From: Martelella limonii
GTDB taxonomy: Bacteria; Pseudomonadota; Alphaproteobacteria; Rhizobiales; Rhizobiaceae
NCBI RefSeq assembly: GCF_013344475.1
Contig: NZ_JABUOU010000001.1
Span: forward strand, 310,001 to 374,000
Length of the DNA stretch: 64,000 nt
Reading direction: 5' to 3'
This document shows, piece after piece, positions 52,739-61,851 of the stretch (position 1 is the first letter of the stretch; every line of letters starts with the position of its first letter). The translations under genes were made by a program, and so were the position numbers. The notes beneath the pieces are model-generated. The model did no database searches. It had not been told where the DNA came from and saw only the letters and a program-made list of their open reading frames with translations.

Positions 52739-54919
52739 ATGATGCGGCAATACGAACTCGTTGAGCGGGTACAGAAATATAAGCCTGATGCCGACATCGC
52801 TCTGCTGAACAAGGCCTATGTCTATGCCATGCAGAAGCATGGCCGCCAGAAGCGCGCAAGCGGCGACCCCTATATTTCCCATCCGCTCGAAGTGGCTGCG
52901 ATCCTGACCGAACTCCACATGGATGAGTCGACGATCGCTGTTGCTCTGCTTCATGACACGATCGAGGACACATCCGCCACGCGGGCCGAGATCGATGCGT
53001 TTTTCGGTGACGAGATCGGAGCGCTCGTCGAGGGACTTACCAAGATCAAGCGCCTAGACCTGGTATCGCGCAAGGCGCAGCAGGCGGAAAACCTGCGCAA
53101 GCTGTTTCTGGCCGTCGCCGACGATGTTCGCGTGCTGCTGGTCAAGCTGGCCGACCGGCTCCACAACATGCGCACGCTCTATTACATGCGTGCTGACAAA
53201 CGCCGCCGGATTTCCGAGGAGACGATGGAAATCTATGCGCCGCTTGCCGGCCGCATGGGCATGCAGGACATGCGTGAGGAGCTGGAGGACCTGTCCTTCC
53301 AGTACATCAATCCGGAAGCCTATCAGACCATAAAGGACAAGCTCGAGGATCTCTCGGGCCAGAACAAGGCGCTGGTCAAGAGCATCGAGGACGAGCTGAG
53401 GGCGCTGCTGACCGAACATGGCCTGGAGGGCGTCAAGGTCAAGGGTCGGCTGAAGAAGCCATTCTCGATCTTCAACAAGATGCAGTCGAAGTCGCTCTCC
53501 TTCGAGCAGATGTCCGATCTCTACGGTTTCCGCATCATCGTCGATGAGCTTGAAAGCTGCTACCGCGCGCTCGGTTTCGTTCACACCCGCTGGCGCATGG
53601 TGCCGGAGCGGTTCAAGGACTATATCTCCAACCCGAAGCAGAACGGCTACCAGTCGCTGCACACCACGATCGTGGGGCCGCTGCGCCAGCGTATCGAGCT
53701 GCAGATCCGCACGAGGGCGATGCATGACGTCGCCGAATACGGTATTGCCGCCCATTCTCTCTACAAGGAAGGCCGCAAGGCCGGCGGTGACGAGACCAAC
53801 GTGTTCTCGTGGTTCCGCAAGACCATCGAAGCGCTCGCCGAAGGCGACAGTCCCGAAGAGTTTCTGGAGCACACCAAGCTTGAACTGTTTCAGGATCAGG
53901 TTTTCTGCTTCACGCCCAAGGGCCAGCTGATCGCGCTCCCGAAGGACGCGACCCCGATCGACTTTGCCTATGCGGTGCATACCAATATCGGCGATACCTG
54001 CGTTGGCGCCAAGGTCAACGGCCGGATGATGCCGCTCGTCACCCGCCTCAACAATGGCGACGAGGTCGAGATCATCCGCTCCGGCGTGCAGGTTCCGCCG
54101 CCGGCCTGGGAAGGCATCGTGGTCACCGGCAAGGCGCGGGCTGCAATCCGGCGCGCGACGCGGGCCGCGATCCGCAAACAGTATAGCGGCCTTGGCTACC
54201 GGATCCTGGAGCGGACATTCGCGCGCTCCGGCAAGACCTTCTCCCGCGAAGTGCTGGCAAGCGTCCTGCACCGGCTGGGCCAGAGCGATGTCGAGGATGT
54301 CATTGCCGCCGTCGGCCGCAACGAGCTGTCCTCGAGCGATGTGCTGAAAGCGGTGTTCCCCGATCACAAGGATGAGCGGGTCACCATCAAGCCGAGCCCG
54401 GAAGATGGGTGGGTGAGCCTTCCCAAAGGTGCGGGCATGGCTTTCCGTCTCCCGGAAGGCGAGGGCGAGACGGGCGTTCCGCTCAGGGGCCTGAACGGCG
54501 CTGCCATCGTCCGGTTTTCACCGTCGGGCGCCGTGCCCGGGGACCGGATCGTCGGCATTACCGAAGATGACGGCAGCATCACGGTCTATCCGATCCAGTC
54601 GCCCGGTCTGCAACAGTACGAGGACCAGCCGGACCGGTGGATCGATATCCGCTGGGATATTGATTCGACCAATGACAAGCGCTTCCTTGCCCGCTTGGGC
54701 GTCAATGTGCTGAACGAGCCCGGAACGCTTGCGCGCATTACGTCCACCATCGCCACGCTCGACGTCAATATCCGCTCAATCCGCATGGATGTCATTGCCG
54801 AGGATTTCGCCGAGGTCGAGATGGATATGGAAGTCTGGGATCTCCGGCAGTTGACGCAGACGATCAACCAGCTGAAGGCGCTCGATTGCGTTGCCACGGT
54901 CAAACGGGAATTTGCCTGA
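52739..54919 (+). CDS. rsh: Bifunctional (p)ppGpp synthetase/hydrolase (RSH)
   Basis: Single RelA/SpoT homologue of alphaproteobacteria, 726 aa, makes and degrades (p)ppGpp in the stringent response. In order: HD hydrolase (about 25-180, with RASGDPYISHPLEVAAIL and LLHDTIEDTSA), synthetase (about 235-350, with YGFRIIVDELESCYRALG and KQNGYQSLHTTI), TGS domain (about 395-455) and ACT domain (about 650-726, TLARITSTIATLDVNIRSIR). Both catalytic sites look intact, so the protein should be truly bifunctional. The start is ATG 52739 or 52742. Confidence 0.97.
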   Translation: MMRQYELVERVQKYKPDADIALLNKAYVYAMQKHGRQKRASGDPYISHPLEVAAILTELHMDESTIAVALLHDTIEDTSATRAEIDAFFGDEIGALVEGLTKIKRLDLVSRKAQQAENLRKLFLAVADDVRVLLVKLADRLHNMRTLYYMRADKRRRISEETMEIYAPLAGRMGMQDMREELEDLSFQYINPEAYQTIKDKLEDLSGQNKALVKSIEDELRALLTEHGLEGVKVKGRLKKPFSIFNKMQSKSLSFEQMSDLYGFRIIVDELESCYRALGFVHTRWRMVPERFKDYISNPKQNGYQSLHTTIVGPLRQRIELQIRTRAMHDVAEYGIAAHSLYKEGRKAGGDETNVFSWFRKTIEALAEGDSPEEFLEHTKLELFQDQVFCFTPKGQLIALPKDATPIDFAYAVHTNIGDTCVGAKVNGRMMPLVTRLNNGDEVEIIRSGVQVPPPAWEGIVVTGKARAAIRRATRAAIRKQYSGLGYRILERTFARSGKTFSREVLASVLHRLGQSDVEDVIAAVGRNELSSSDVLKAVFPDHKDERVTIKPSPEDGWVSLPKGAGMAFRLPEGEGETGVPLRGLNGAAIVRFSPSGAVPGDRIVGITEDDGSITVYPIQSPGLQQYEDQPDRWIDIRWDIDSTNDKRFLARLGVNVLNEPGTLARITSTIATLDVNIRSIRMDVIAEDFAEVEMDMEVWDLRQLTQTINQLKALDCVATVKREFA

Positions 54920-54996
54920 AAACCGCCTCTTTCGACATGGAACATTTCACCTCCCGCTGCGTCTAACCTTTGAAACCGACGAAAGGCAGGAATAGC

Positions 54997-55182
54997 ATGT
55001 GGGATGGTATCCGCGACTTCTTCAAGCGTTTCACGCAGCCGAAGGTGAGCGAAACCGAGGCAGAAGGCATGAAGCATGTCTTCGACAACATCGACGAGAA
55101 TTTCGATCCTGAGCGACCGAAACCTGCAGACTACCAGGTCGATGACGATCCCGAGGCGCGCAGACGCGTAACTTCGGACTGA
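54997..55182 (+). CDS. Small acidic hypothetical protein, 61 aa
   Basis: I do not recognise a family. ATG 54997 is preceded by AGGCAGG at about 7 bp. The N-terminus WDGIRDFFKRFTQP is amphipathic; the rest is acidic and ends with DDDPEARRRVTSD. It lies between rsh and DUF2062 in the same direction with normal spacing (77 and 51 bp). The ribosome-binding site and the codon pattern support a real gene. There is no signal peptide or membrane segment. Confidence 0.6.
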   Translation: MWDGIRDFFKRFTQPKVSETEAEGMKHVFDNIDENFDPERPKPADYQVDDDPEARRRVTSD

Positions 55183-55233
55183 CGATCAACAGATCGCGCT
55201 TGCATTCGCGCGCTCACCTGTCGAAACTGGGCC

Positions 55234-55818
55234 ATGCTTTTCAAGAGACGTTCTCCGGCAAGTTTTTGGCAGCGATTCCGCAGCGCCGTGTGGCCCCAAA
55301 AGGGCATCTGGCGGGCACCGGTCTATATCTACCACCGCACCGTCCGCCTGCGCGGCACCCCGCATGCGATCGCCATGGGAATTGCGGCGGGCGTGATCGT
55401 ATCCTGGACTCCGCTTCTCGGGCTCCATTTCGTTTCCGCCTTCGCGATCGCTTTCCTTTTCGGCGGCAATTTCTTTGCAGCCGCCCTGGGCACCGCCTTC
55501 GGAAACCCGCTGACCTTCCCGTTCATCTGGCTGTCCACTTGGAAGATCGGCAGTTTTCTTCTGGGACGCAGCGCCGAGGGCCGAGACCATATCAACCTTG
55601 CGGCGCAGGTGAAGGAGTTCCATCTTTCCGAGATCTGGGGACCGCTGCTGGAGCCCATGCTGGTCGGCGCCATCATTCCCGGGCTGATCACAGGCGGGGC
55701 GTCCTATGCTGCGACCTATATCGCGGTCAGATCCTTCCAGCAGCGCCGTCAGGCGATGATTGCCGCGCGTCAGGCGGAACTGGAGCGCAGCGCGTCGGTG
55801 AACGGATCGCACAACTGA
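55234..55818 (+). CDS. DUF2062 domain membrane protein
   Basis: A 194-aa inner-membrane protein. After a basic N-terminus, the DUF2062 signature GTPHAIAMGIAAGVIVSWTPLLG begins the first membrane helix, followed by FGNPLTFPFIWLSTWKIGS. Two or three hydrophobic helices are predicted in all. The function of the family is unknown. It sits between rsh and acpS, a conserved rhizobial arrangement, and ends 15 bp before acpS. Confidence 0.92.
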   Translation: MLFKRRSPASFWQRFRSAVWPQKGIWRAPVYIYHRTVRLRGTPHAIAMGIAAGVIVSWTPLLGLHFVSAFAIAFLFGGNFFAAALGTAFGNPLTFPFIWLSTWKIGSFLLGRSAEGRDHINLAAQVKEFHLSEIWGPLLEPMLVGAIIPGLITGGASYAATYIAVRSFQQRRQAMIAARQAELERSASVNGSHN

Positions 55819-55833
55819 GCGGAGAAGGTTGAG

Positions 55834-56247
55834 ATGATAGTGGGGCTTGGCAGTGATCTGATCGACATCAGGCGCGTTGAAAAGACGATCGAACGGTTCG
55901 GCGAGCGGTTCACCGCCCGCTGCTTCACCGATATCGAACGCGCCAAATCCGACCGCAGGCGCAACCGCGCGGCCTCCTATGCCAAGCGGTTTGCGGCCAA
56001 GGAAGCCTGTTCCAAGGCGCTTGGCACCGGCATCGCCCAGGGCGTCTTCTGGAAGGACATGGGCGTGGTCAACCTGCCCGGTGGCAAGCCGACGATGAAG
56101 CTGACGGGCGGGGCAGCCAACCATCTTAAGAAGATGATGCCCGCAGGGCACGACGCACGCATCCACGTGACCATCACCGACGATTATCCGCTCGCCCAGG
56201 CCTTCGTGATCATCGAGGCGGTGCAAGCAGGGCCCGAATCCTCTTAA
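55834..56247 (+). CDS. acpS: Holo-[acyl-carrier-protein] synthase
   Basis: Transfers 4'-phosphopantetheine from CoA to acyl carrier proteins, 137 aa. Metal-site motifs are [18 protein letters not shown] and [19 protein letters not shown], with the catalytic Asp and Glu. It heads the run acpS-lepB-rnc-era-recO. It could also load the orphan ACP-like protein at 40332, which is inference. Confidence 0.97.
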   Translation: MIVGLGSDLIDIRRVEKTIERFGERFTARCFTDIERAKSDRRRNRAASYAKRFAAKEACSKALGTGIAQGVFWKDMGVVNLPGGKPTMKLTGGAANHLKKMMPAGHDARIHVTITDDYPLAQAFVIIEAVQAGPESS

Positions 56248-56316
56248 ATTCATTGCCCGGTTACCACGAAGCGGATAAAGCTCTAGGCAAAACGGGTGAG
56301 CAAAAGGAAGCACTGC

Positions 56317-57063
56317 GTGTCTGAAAAAGAAGAAAAACAGGAAAGCTCGCTCTGGAGCAATGTGAAGGTCATCGTGCAGGCGCTGCTGCTTGCGATCGTG
56401 ATCAAAACATTCCTGTTTCAGCCTTTCACGATCCCCTCAGGTTCGATGATGCCGACCCTTCTCGTCGGCGACTATCTGTTCGTGAACAAGTTTTCCTACG
56501 GCTATTCGCGCTATTCGCTCCCGTTCTCGCCGGACCTGTTCGAAGGCCGCATCTTCGGCAGGTCGCCGGATCGCGGCGATGTCGTGGTGTTCCGCTATCC
56601 GCCGGATCCTTCGGTCGACTACATCAAGCGCGTGATCGGGCTCCCGGGCGACCGGGTCCAGGTCAAGGACGGTATTCTCTATCTCAATGACCAGCCGGTG
56701 CCCCGCACTGCGGATGGCACCTTTACATCCGACTACAGGCGCGATCCGGGCCGCAACATTCCGGTCTTCAAGGAAACGCTGCCGGATGGCGTCAGCTACG
56801 ACACGCTGGACGAGATGCGTGGTTCGCCAGGCGACAATACCCGCGAGTTCATCGTGCCCGAAGGCCATTACTTCATGATGGGCGACAACCGCGACAATTC
56901 GCTCGACAGCCGTTTCGATGTCGGCTTCGTGCCGGCGGAGAACCTGATCGGCCGTGCCAGCCTGATCTTCTTCTCGCTCGGCAATGATACGTCGTTCGCC
57001 GAGATCTGGAAGTGGCCGTTCAACATGCGCTGGGACCGCATCTTCAAGGTCATCGGTGGCTGA
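56317..57063 (+). CDS. lepB: Signal peptidase I
   Basis: Membrane protease that removes signal peptides from Sec and Tat substrates, 248 aa. The GTG start at 56317 (VSEKEEKQESS) matches rhizobial LepB, with AAGGAAG upstream; another GTG lies 21 bp earlier. One N-terminal membrane helix (VIVQALLLAIVIKTFLFQPF) precedes the catalytic Ser in PSGSMMPTLLVGDY and the catalytic Lys in YIKRVIGLPGD. The last motif is MMGDNRDNSLDSR. The gene joins rnc with no gap. Confidence 0.97.
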   Translation: MSEKEEKQESSLWSNVKVIVQALLLAIVIKTFLFQPFTIPSGSMMPTLLVGDYLFVNKFSYGYSRYSLPFSPDLFEGRIFGRSPDRGDVVVFRYPPDPSVDYIKRVIGLPGDRVQVKDGILYLNDQPVPRTADGTFTSDYRRDPGRNIPVFKETLPDGVSYDTLDEMRGSPGDNTREFIVPEGHYFMMGDNRDNSLDSRFDVGFVPAENLIGRASLIFFSLGNDTSFAEIWKWPFNMRWDRIFKVIGG

Positions 57064-57759
57064 ATGGCCGACAAGAGTACAGTAGAGGCCTTCGCAGAGC
57101 TGATCGGCTTTCCGGCCGATGACAGATCCCGTCTTGCCCGCGCGCTCACCCATTCGAGCGCGCGCAACGGCAAGGAGGGCAATTACGAGCGCCTCGAGTT
57201 TCTGGGAGACCGCGTTCTCGGTCTCGTGATTGCCGAGAATCTGTTCCGCCTGTTTCCGGGCGCAAGCGAGGGCGAGCTCTCGGTGCGGCTCAATCAGCTC
57301 GTCAGCGCGGAAGCCTGCGCGCGCGTGGCCGATGACCTTTCGCTGCACCGCTTCATCAAGACCGGGCAGGACGTCAAGAAGCTGACCGGCAAGCGGGTGC
57401 TGTCGATTCGCGCCGACGTGGTGGAAAGCGTGATTGCCGCGATCTACCTTGAAGGCGGCATGGCGCCGGCGCGCAGCTTCATCGAAACCTACTGGCAGCC
57501 GCTTTTCGAAGACGGCCTCGAGCTGCGCCGCGATGCCAAGACGGAGTTGCAGGAATGGGCGCATGCCCGCTTCGGCAAGACGCCGGTCTATACCGTCGAA
57601 GACCGCTCCGGCCCCGACCACGAACCGCGCTTCACGGTCAAGGTGAGCGTTGAGGGCGTCGAGCCCGAAGTCGGCGTCGACCGTTCCAAGCGTGCCGCCG
57701 AACAGGTGGCCGCGACGCGTCTGCTGGAACGTGAGGGCGTGTGGGCTGCCGAAAACTGA
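57064..57759 (+). CDS. rnc: Ribonuclease III
   Basis: Endonuclease that cuts double-stranded RNA and processes rRNA precursors, 231 aa. The signature NYERLEFLGDRVLGLV carries catalytic Glu and Asp (about residues 40-55), and the second metal-site segment is ADVVESVIAAIYLEGG. The C-terminal 70 residues form a dsRNA-binding domain (TELQEWAHARFGKTP, then AAEQVAATRLL). ATG directly follows the lepB stop. Confidence 0.97.
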   Translation: MADKSTVEAFAELIGFPADDRSRLARALTHSSARNGKEGNYERLEFLGDRVLGLVIAENLFRLFPGASEGELSVRLNQLVSAEACARVADDLSLHRFIKTGQDVKKLTGKRVLSIRADVVESVIAAIYLEGGMAPARSFIETYWQPLFEDGLELRRDAKTELQEWAHARFGKTPVYTVEDRSGPDHEPRFTVKVSVEGVEPEVGVDRSKRAAEQVAATRLLEREGVWAAEN

Positions 57760-57826
57760 GCCCTCGCCATTCCAATTATGATAGGATGCGGGCCGCGCCG
57801 TTAGCGCCGCGCCGCAGGAGTTTGCC

Positions 57827-58744
57827 ATGACCGAAACTGAAATCACGCTTGATCCGACGCGCTCCGGCTTTGTCGCCCTGATCGGCCCCACCAATGCGGG
57901 CAAATCCACCCTTGTGAACCGGCTTGTCGGCGCCAAGGTCACGATCGTCAGCCACAAGGTGCAGACGACGCGCGCCATGCTGCGCGGCATCGCCATCCAC
58001 GACCGGACGCAGATCGTGTTCATGGATACGCCCGGCATCTTCAAGCCGCGCCGCAGGCTTGACCGCGCCATGGTGATGGCGGCCTGGAACGGCGCGCGCG
58101 ATGCCGATGTGATCATGCTGCTGGTCGACAGCGAGCGTGGGCTGAAGGGCGATGCGGAAGCCATTCTGGAAGGCCTGAAGGAGGTTCGCCAGCCGAAGAT
58201 CCTGGTCCTGAACAAGATCGACCGGGTGCGGCACGAGGACCTTTTGAAGCTTGCCTCCGCCGCCAATGAGGCCGTCGATTTCGAGCAGACCTTCATGATT
58301 TCGGCCACCAATGGTTCAGGCTGCGACGACCTGATGAATTTCCTTGCCAAGCGGCTTCCGGAAGGTCCGTGGTATTATCCGGAAGACCAGATTTCCGATC
58401 TGCCGATGCGCCAGCTTGCTGCCGAAATCACCCGCGAGAAACTGTTCCTCCGGCTGCATCAGGAGCTTCCCTATTCCTCCCATGTCGAGACCGAAAAATG
58501 GGAAGAGCGGAAGGATGGCTCGGTCAGGATCGAGCAGGTGATCTATGTCGAGCGCGACAGCCAGAAGAAGATTGCGCTCGGCCGCAACGGCGATGCCATC
58601 AAGGCAATTTCCATGAATGCGCGCAAGGAGTTGTCGGAAATCCTTGATCAGCCGGTTCACCTGTTCCTGTTCGTCAAGGTGCGGGAAAACTGGGGCGACG
58701 ATCCCGCGCGTTACCGCGAAATCGGGCTCGACTACTCCGACTGA
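57827..58744 (+). CDS. era: GTPase Era
   Basis: Ribosome-maturation GTPase that binds the 3' end of 16S rRNA, 305 aa. GTPase motifs are G1 [10 protein letters not shown]3 FMDTPGI and G4 LNKIDRV. The KH domain is C-terminal ([19 protein letters not shown] and [16 protein letters not shown]). It follows rnc by 67 bp and precedes recO, which starts 10 bp after its stop. This matches the typical rnc-era-recO order. Confidence 0.98.
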   Translation: MTETEITLDPTRSGFVALIGPTNAGKSTLVNRLVGAKVTIVSHKVQTTRAMLRGIAIHDRTQIVFMDTPGIFKPRRRLDRAMVMAAWNGARDADVIMLLVDSERGLKGDAEAILEGLKEVRQPKILVLNKIDRVRHEDLLKLASAANEAVDFEQTFMISATNGSGCDDLMNFLAKRLPEGPWYYPEDQISDLPMRQLAAEITREKLFLRLHQELPYSSHVETEKWEERKDGSVRIEQVIYVERDSQKKIALGRNGDAIKAISMNARKELSEILDQPVHLFLFVKVRENWGDDPARYREIGLDYSD

Positions 58745-58754
58745 GGTTGCTGGC

Positions 58755-59486
58755 GTGGAATGGCAGGATGAGGGCATTGTTCTGGGCAGCCGCCGTCATG
58801 GCGAGACCAGCGTGATTGCCGAGGTCATGACGCTCGATCACGGCCGTCATCTTGGCATGGTGCGCGGCGGGCGCTCGCGATCCATGCGGCCCGTGCTGCA
58901 GCCCGGCAACCGCGTTTCGCTCCACTGGCGGGCGCGGCTTTCGGAACATCTCGGCGAATTCAGGGTGGAGCCGATCGAGCAGCGGGCAGCGCTTCTGATG
59001 CTGTCGGCGCCCGCGCTCCACGGCGTGCAGGCGATGGCGGCGCTGCTCAGGCTGTTGCCGGAGCGCGATCCTCACCGCAGCCTCTGCGAGGCGATGGAAG
59101 TCATCATCGCCCATCTCGACGATACCAGTGCCGCGGGAGAATTGTTCGTCCGCTTCGAGCTTGCGATCCTCAACGAACTCGGCTTCGGCCTTGATCTGGC
59201 GCGCTGCGCCGCAAGCGGTGAGACCAGCGATCTGGCCTTCGTGTCGCCAAAGACCGGCCGCGCGGTCTCGCGCATCGCCGGGACGCCCTATGCGGACCGC
59301 ATGCTCGCCATGCCGCTGTTCCTGCGTGCCGACATCAATGCGGCGGCCGAGCGGGAGGACCTGATGGCAGGCTTTCGCCTGACCGGGTTCTTTCTCGACC
59401 GCCACGTCTACGAGCCGCGCGGCATCAAGCCGGACACGGCGCGCGAGAGTTTCATCCAGGCCACGCTGAAAGCGCTGGACGCCTGA
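58755..59486 (+). CDS. recO: DNA repair protein RecO
   Basis: RecFOR-pathway mediator that loads RecA, 243 aa. The GTG start at 58755 ([19 protein letters not shown]) is family-like and has GAGG, overlapping the era stop, 8 bp upstream. The OB-fold N-terminal half contains [12 protein letters not shown], and the C-terminal helical half contains [21 protein letters not shown]. The upstream in-frame reading region overlaps era in another frame and is not used. Confidence 0.96.
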   Translation: MEWQDEGIVLGSRRHGETSVIAEVMTLDHGRHLGMVRGGRSRSMRPVLQPGNRVSLHWRARLSEHLGEFRVEPIEQRAALLMLSAPALHGVQAMAALLRLLPERDPHRSLCEAMEVIIAHLDDTSAAGELFVRFELAILNELGFGLDLARCAASGETSDLAFVSPKTGRAVSRIAGTPYADRMLAMPLFLRADINAAAEREDLMAGFRLTGFFLDRHVYEPRGIKPDTARESFIQATLKALDA

Positions 59487-59504
59487 GGCGCCCAGCGCCG
59501 TGTG

Positions 59505-60491
59505 CTACCAGCGCTGGTGAACGTGGGCTGCGATGCGGCTGCGATAGATCTCCTCCATCGCGCTCATCACGTTGGCGCTGATTGCCGGAAGGTCGGAGGC
59601 GCTGGCATTTGCCTTTGCCTGCTCGGCGTTGCGCGCGCCGGGAATGGCGACGGTGACGGCCTCGTTCATCAGGATCCAGCGCAGCGCGAAAGCGGCCATG
59701 GCGGTGCCGCCCGGCACATGCTTGCGCACCTCTTCCACGGCATCGAGCGCGATCTCGAACGGCACGCCCGCAAAGGTCTCGCCGACATCGAAGGCCTCGC
59801 CATTGCGGTTGAAGTTGCGGTGGTCGGAGCTGTCAAAGGCGGTGTCGCGGGTGATCTTTCCGGACAGAAGGCCGCTTGCGAGCGGCACGCGCACGATCAC
59901 GGCGACATTCCGGCGCTTTGCTTCCTTGAAGAACAGCGAGGCCGGGCGCTGGCGAAAGATGTTGTAGATGATCTGGACGCTGGCGACGCCCGGATACTCG
60001 ATCGCCTTCAGCGCTTCCTCGACCTTTTCGACGCTGACGCCGTATTCGGCGATCTTGCCCTTGGACTTCAGCGTGTCGAGCGCTTCGAAGACGTCGGGGC
60101 GGTAGAAGGCCTCGGTCGGCGGGCAGTGGAGCTGGACCAGATCGAGCCGCTCCATCCTGAGGTTATTCAGGCTGCGGTCGACGAAGGCTTCGAGATTTTC
60201 GAGATTGTAGCCCTCGGCGGTGTGCGGGTTCAGCCTGCGGCCGGCCTTGGTGGCAACAAAGGGCTTTTCGCCGCCGCGGCTTGCCAGCACATCGGCCACG
60301 ATCTTTTCCGAGCGGCCATCGCCATAGACGTCTGCGGTGTCGATGAAGTTGATTCCCGAATCAAGGGCGGCGTTGAGGGCCTGACGGCCGTCATCCTCGC
60401 TGACCGATCCCCAGTCGCCGCCGATCTGCCAAGCGCCGAATCCGACGTTCGAGACCGGCCGTCCGGTGCGGCCGAAATTGTGATAGTGCAT
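59505..60491 (-). CDS. Aldo/keto reductase
   Basis: A 328-aa (beta/alpha)8 NADPH-dependent oxidoreductase from MHYHNFGRTGRPVSNVGFG, with GGAGG at 6 bp. The catalytic tetrad is visible: Asp and Tyr in IDTADVYGDGRSE, Lys in FVATKAGRR, His in LVQLHCPPTEAFY. It is close to the AKR families of general stress reductases; substrate unknown. It is divergent from the YhaO-like gene 130 bp away and convergent with recO. The longer frame upstream is not family-like. Confidence 0.92.
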   Translation of the reverse strand: MHYHNFGRTGRPVSNVGFGAWQIGGDWGSVSEDDGRQALNAALDSGINFIDTADVYGDGRSEKIVADVLASRGGEKPFVATKAGRRLNPHTAEGYNLENLEAFVDRSLNNLRMERLDLVQLHCPPTEAFYRPDVFEALDTLKSKGKIAEYGVSVEKVEEALKAIEYPGVASVQIIYNIFRQRPASLFFKEAKRRNVAVIVRVPLASGLLSGKITRDTAFDSSDHRNFNRNGEAFDVGETFAGVPFEIALDAVEEVRKHVPGGTAMAAFALRWILMNEAVTVAIPGARNAEQAKANASASDLPAISANVMSAMEEIYRSRIAAHVHQRW

Positions 60492-60621
60492 GTGTTCCTC
60501 CGGTTTCAGCTGCCATCCACGCGAAATGGGACGGGATAAAGCGCGGCATCGGCGCTTCGGGGTTGATGTGATATCGGAAACTCTTTTACCCCTTTGAGGC
60601 GAGATTACAAATGAGGGACGA

Positions 60622-61848
60622 TTGACCAGCTTCCGCTTCATCCATGCCGCCGATCTGCACCTGGGAAGTCCGCTTTCCGGCCTGGCGCTGAAAGACCGCC
60701 AGATTGCAGAGCGCTTCGCCGCCGCCGGCCGCGACGCCTTCACGGCGCTGATCGATGTCGCGATCGCGCGCGGCGTCGATTTCATGGTGATCGCGGGCGA
60801 TGTCTATGACGGGGCGTGGCGCGACAACAGCATCGGCCTGTTCTTCAACCGCGAGATCGCGCGGCTCTCGCGCGCCGCTATCCCGGTCTACTTTCTGCGC
60901 GGCAATCACGATGCGGAAAGCATCGTCACCCGCACCATCGCCATGCCAGCGGGCGTGAACGAGTTCTCGACGCGCAAGCCCGAGACCTACATCATCGAAA
61001 GCCTCAAGGTTGCACTCCACGGTCAGGGCTTTGCAGAGCGCGTGGCAAGCGACAATCTGGCGCTTTCCTACCCGCCGGCGGTTCCAGGGCATTTCAACAT
61101 CGGCGTGCTCCACACTTCGCTCTCCGGCCGTCCGCCGCATGCCGTCTATGCCCCGTGCACGCCGGCAGATCTTGCCTCGCGCGGTTATGATTACTGGGCG
61201 CTCGGCCATGTTCATGCCTTTGAGGAGGTCTCGCGCGAACCGCTGACGATCTATCCCGGCAATCTGCAAGGCCGCAATATTCGCGAGACGGGCGCCAAGG
61301 GGGCTGTGCTGGTGACGGTCGAGGATGGCGTTGCGCGCTATGAGCGACTGACGCTGGATCGCGCGCGCTTCGAGATGGTCGAGGTGATGGTGACGCCCGA
61401 CATGCGCGAGAGCGATATCCTTCAGGCGGTGGAGAGAGTCCTCGGCGGCATCGCAGAAGAGGCGGACGAGCGTCCAGTGGCGCTGCGCCTCAGACTTGCC
61501 GGCGTTCACGAGGATGCCAACCGGATGATCGCAGCCCACGCTGAATGGCATGATGACCTGCAGGCGGCCTGTCAGCGGGTTCATGCCGATCTCTGGCTTG
61601 AGAAGCTGGTGATCGCGCTTGTGCCTCCGGAAAAGCCGAAAGCCGAGGAAAGCGATCTCGACATCACCGCCATGATCGATGCGATTGCCGGCAATGATGC
61701 GATCGCCGTCGAGATCGAGGGGCTGATCGAGGAGATCGCCGTGAAGCTGCCCGGCGGGATCGCGGCCAGGGATCTGGCGTTTCCGGACGGGTATGACGCG
61801 CTCCTGGCCGAGGCCCGCGCCATTCTTGCTGCGCGGCTGGAGAACTGA
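60622..61848 (+). CDS. Metallophosphoesterase DNA exonuclease, SbcD/YhaO-like
   Basis: A 408-aa Mre11-type nuclease. Phosphoesterase motifs in order: HAADLHLGSPLS, VIAGDVYDG, LRGNHDAES, VLHTSLSG and WALGHVHAF. The 180-residue C-terminal domain resembles YhaO of Bacillus and of rhizobia more than E. coli SbcD. The start is TTG 60622 (MTSFRFIHAAD), preceded by GAGGG. The next gene starts 3 bp after the stop, so nuclease and ATPase are translationally coupled as an Mre11-Rad50-like pair. Confidence 0.93.
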   Translation: MTSFRFIHAADLHLGSPLSGLALKDRQIAERFAAAGRDAFTALIDVAIARGVDFMVIAGDVYDGAWRDNSIGLFFNREIARLSRAAIPVYFLRGNHDAESIVTRTIAMPAGVNEFSTRKPETYIIESLKVALHGQGFAERVASDNLALSYPPAVPGHFNIGVLHTSLSGRPPHAVYAPCTPADLASRGYDYWALGHVHAFEEVSREPLTIYPGNLQGRNIRETGAKGAVLVTVEDGVARYERLTLDRARFEMVEVMVTPDMRESDILQAVERVLGGIAEEADERPVALRLRLAGVHEDANRMIAAHAEWHDDLQAACQRVHADLWLEKLVIALVPPEKPKAEESDLDITAMIDAIAGNDAIAVEIEGLIEEIAVKLPGGIAARDLAFPDGYDALLAEARAILAARLEN

Positions 61849-61851
61849 TTC

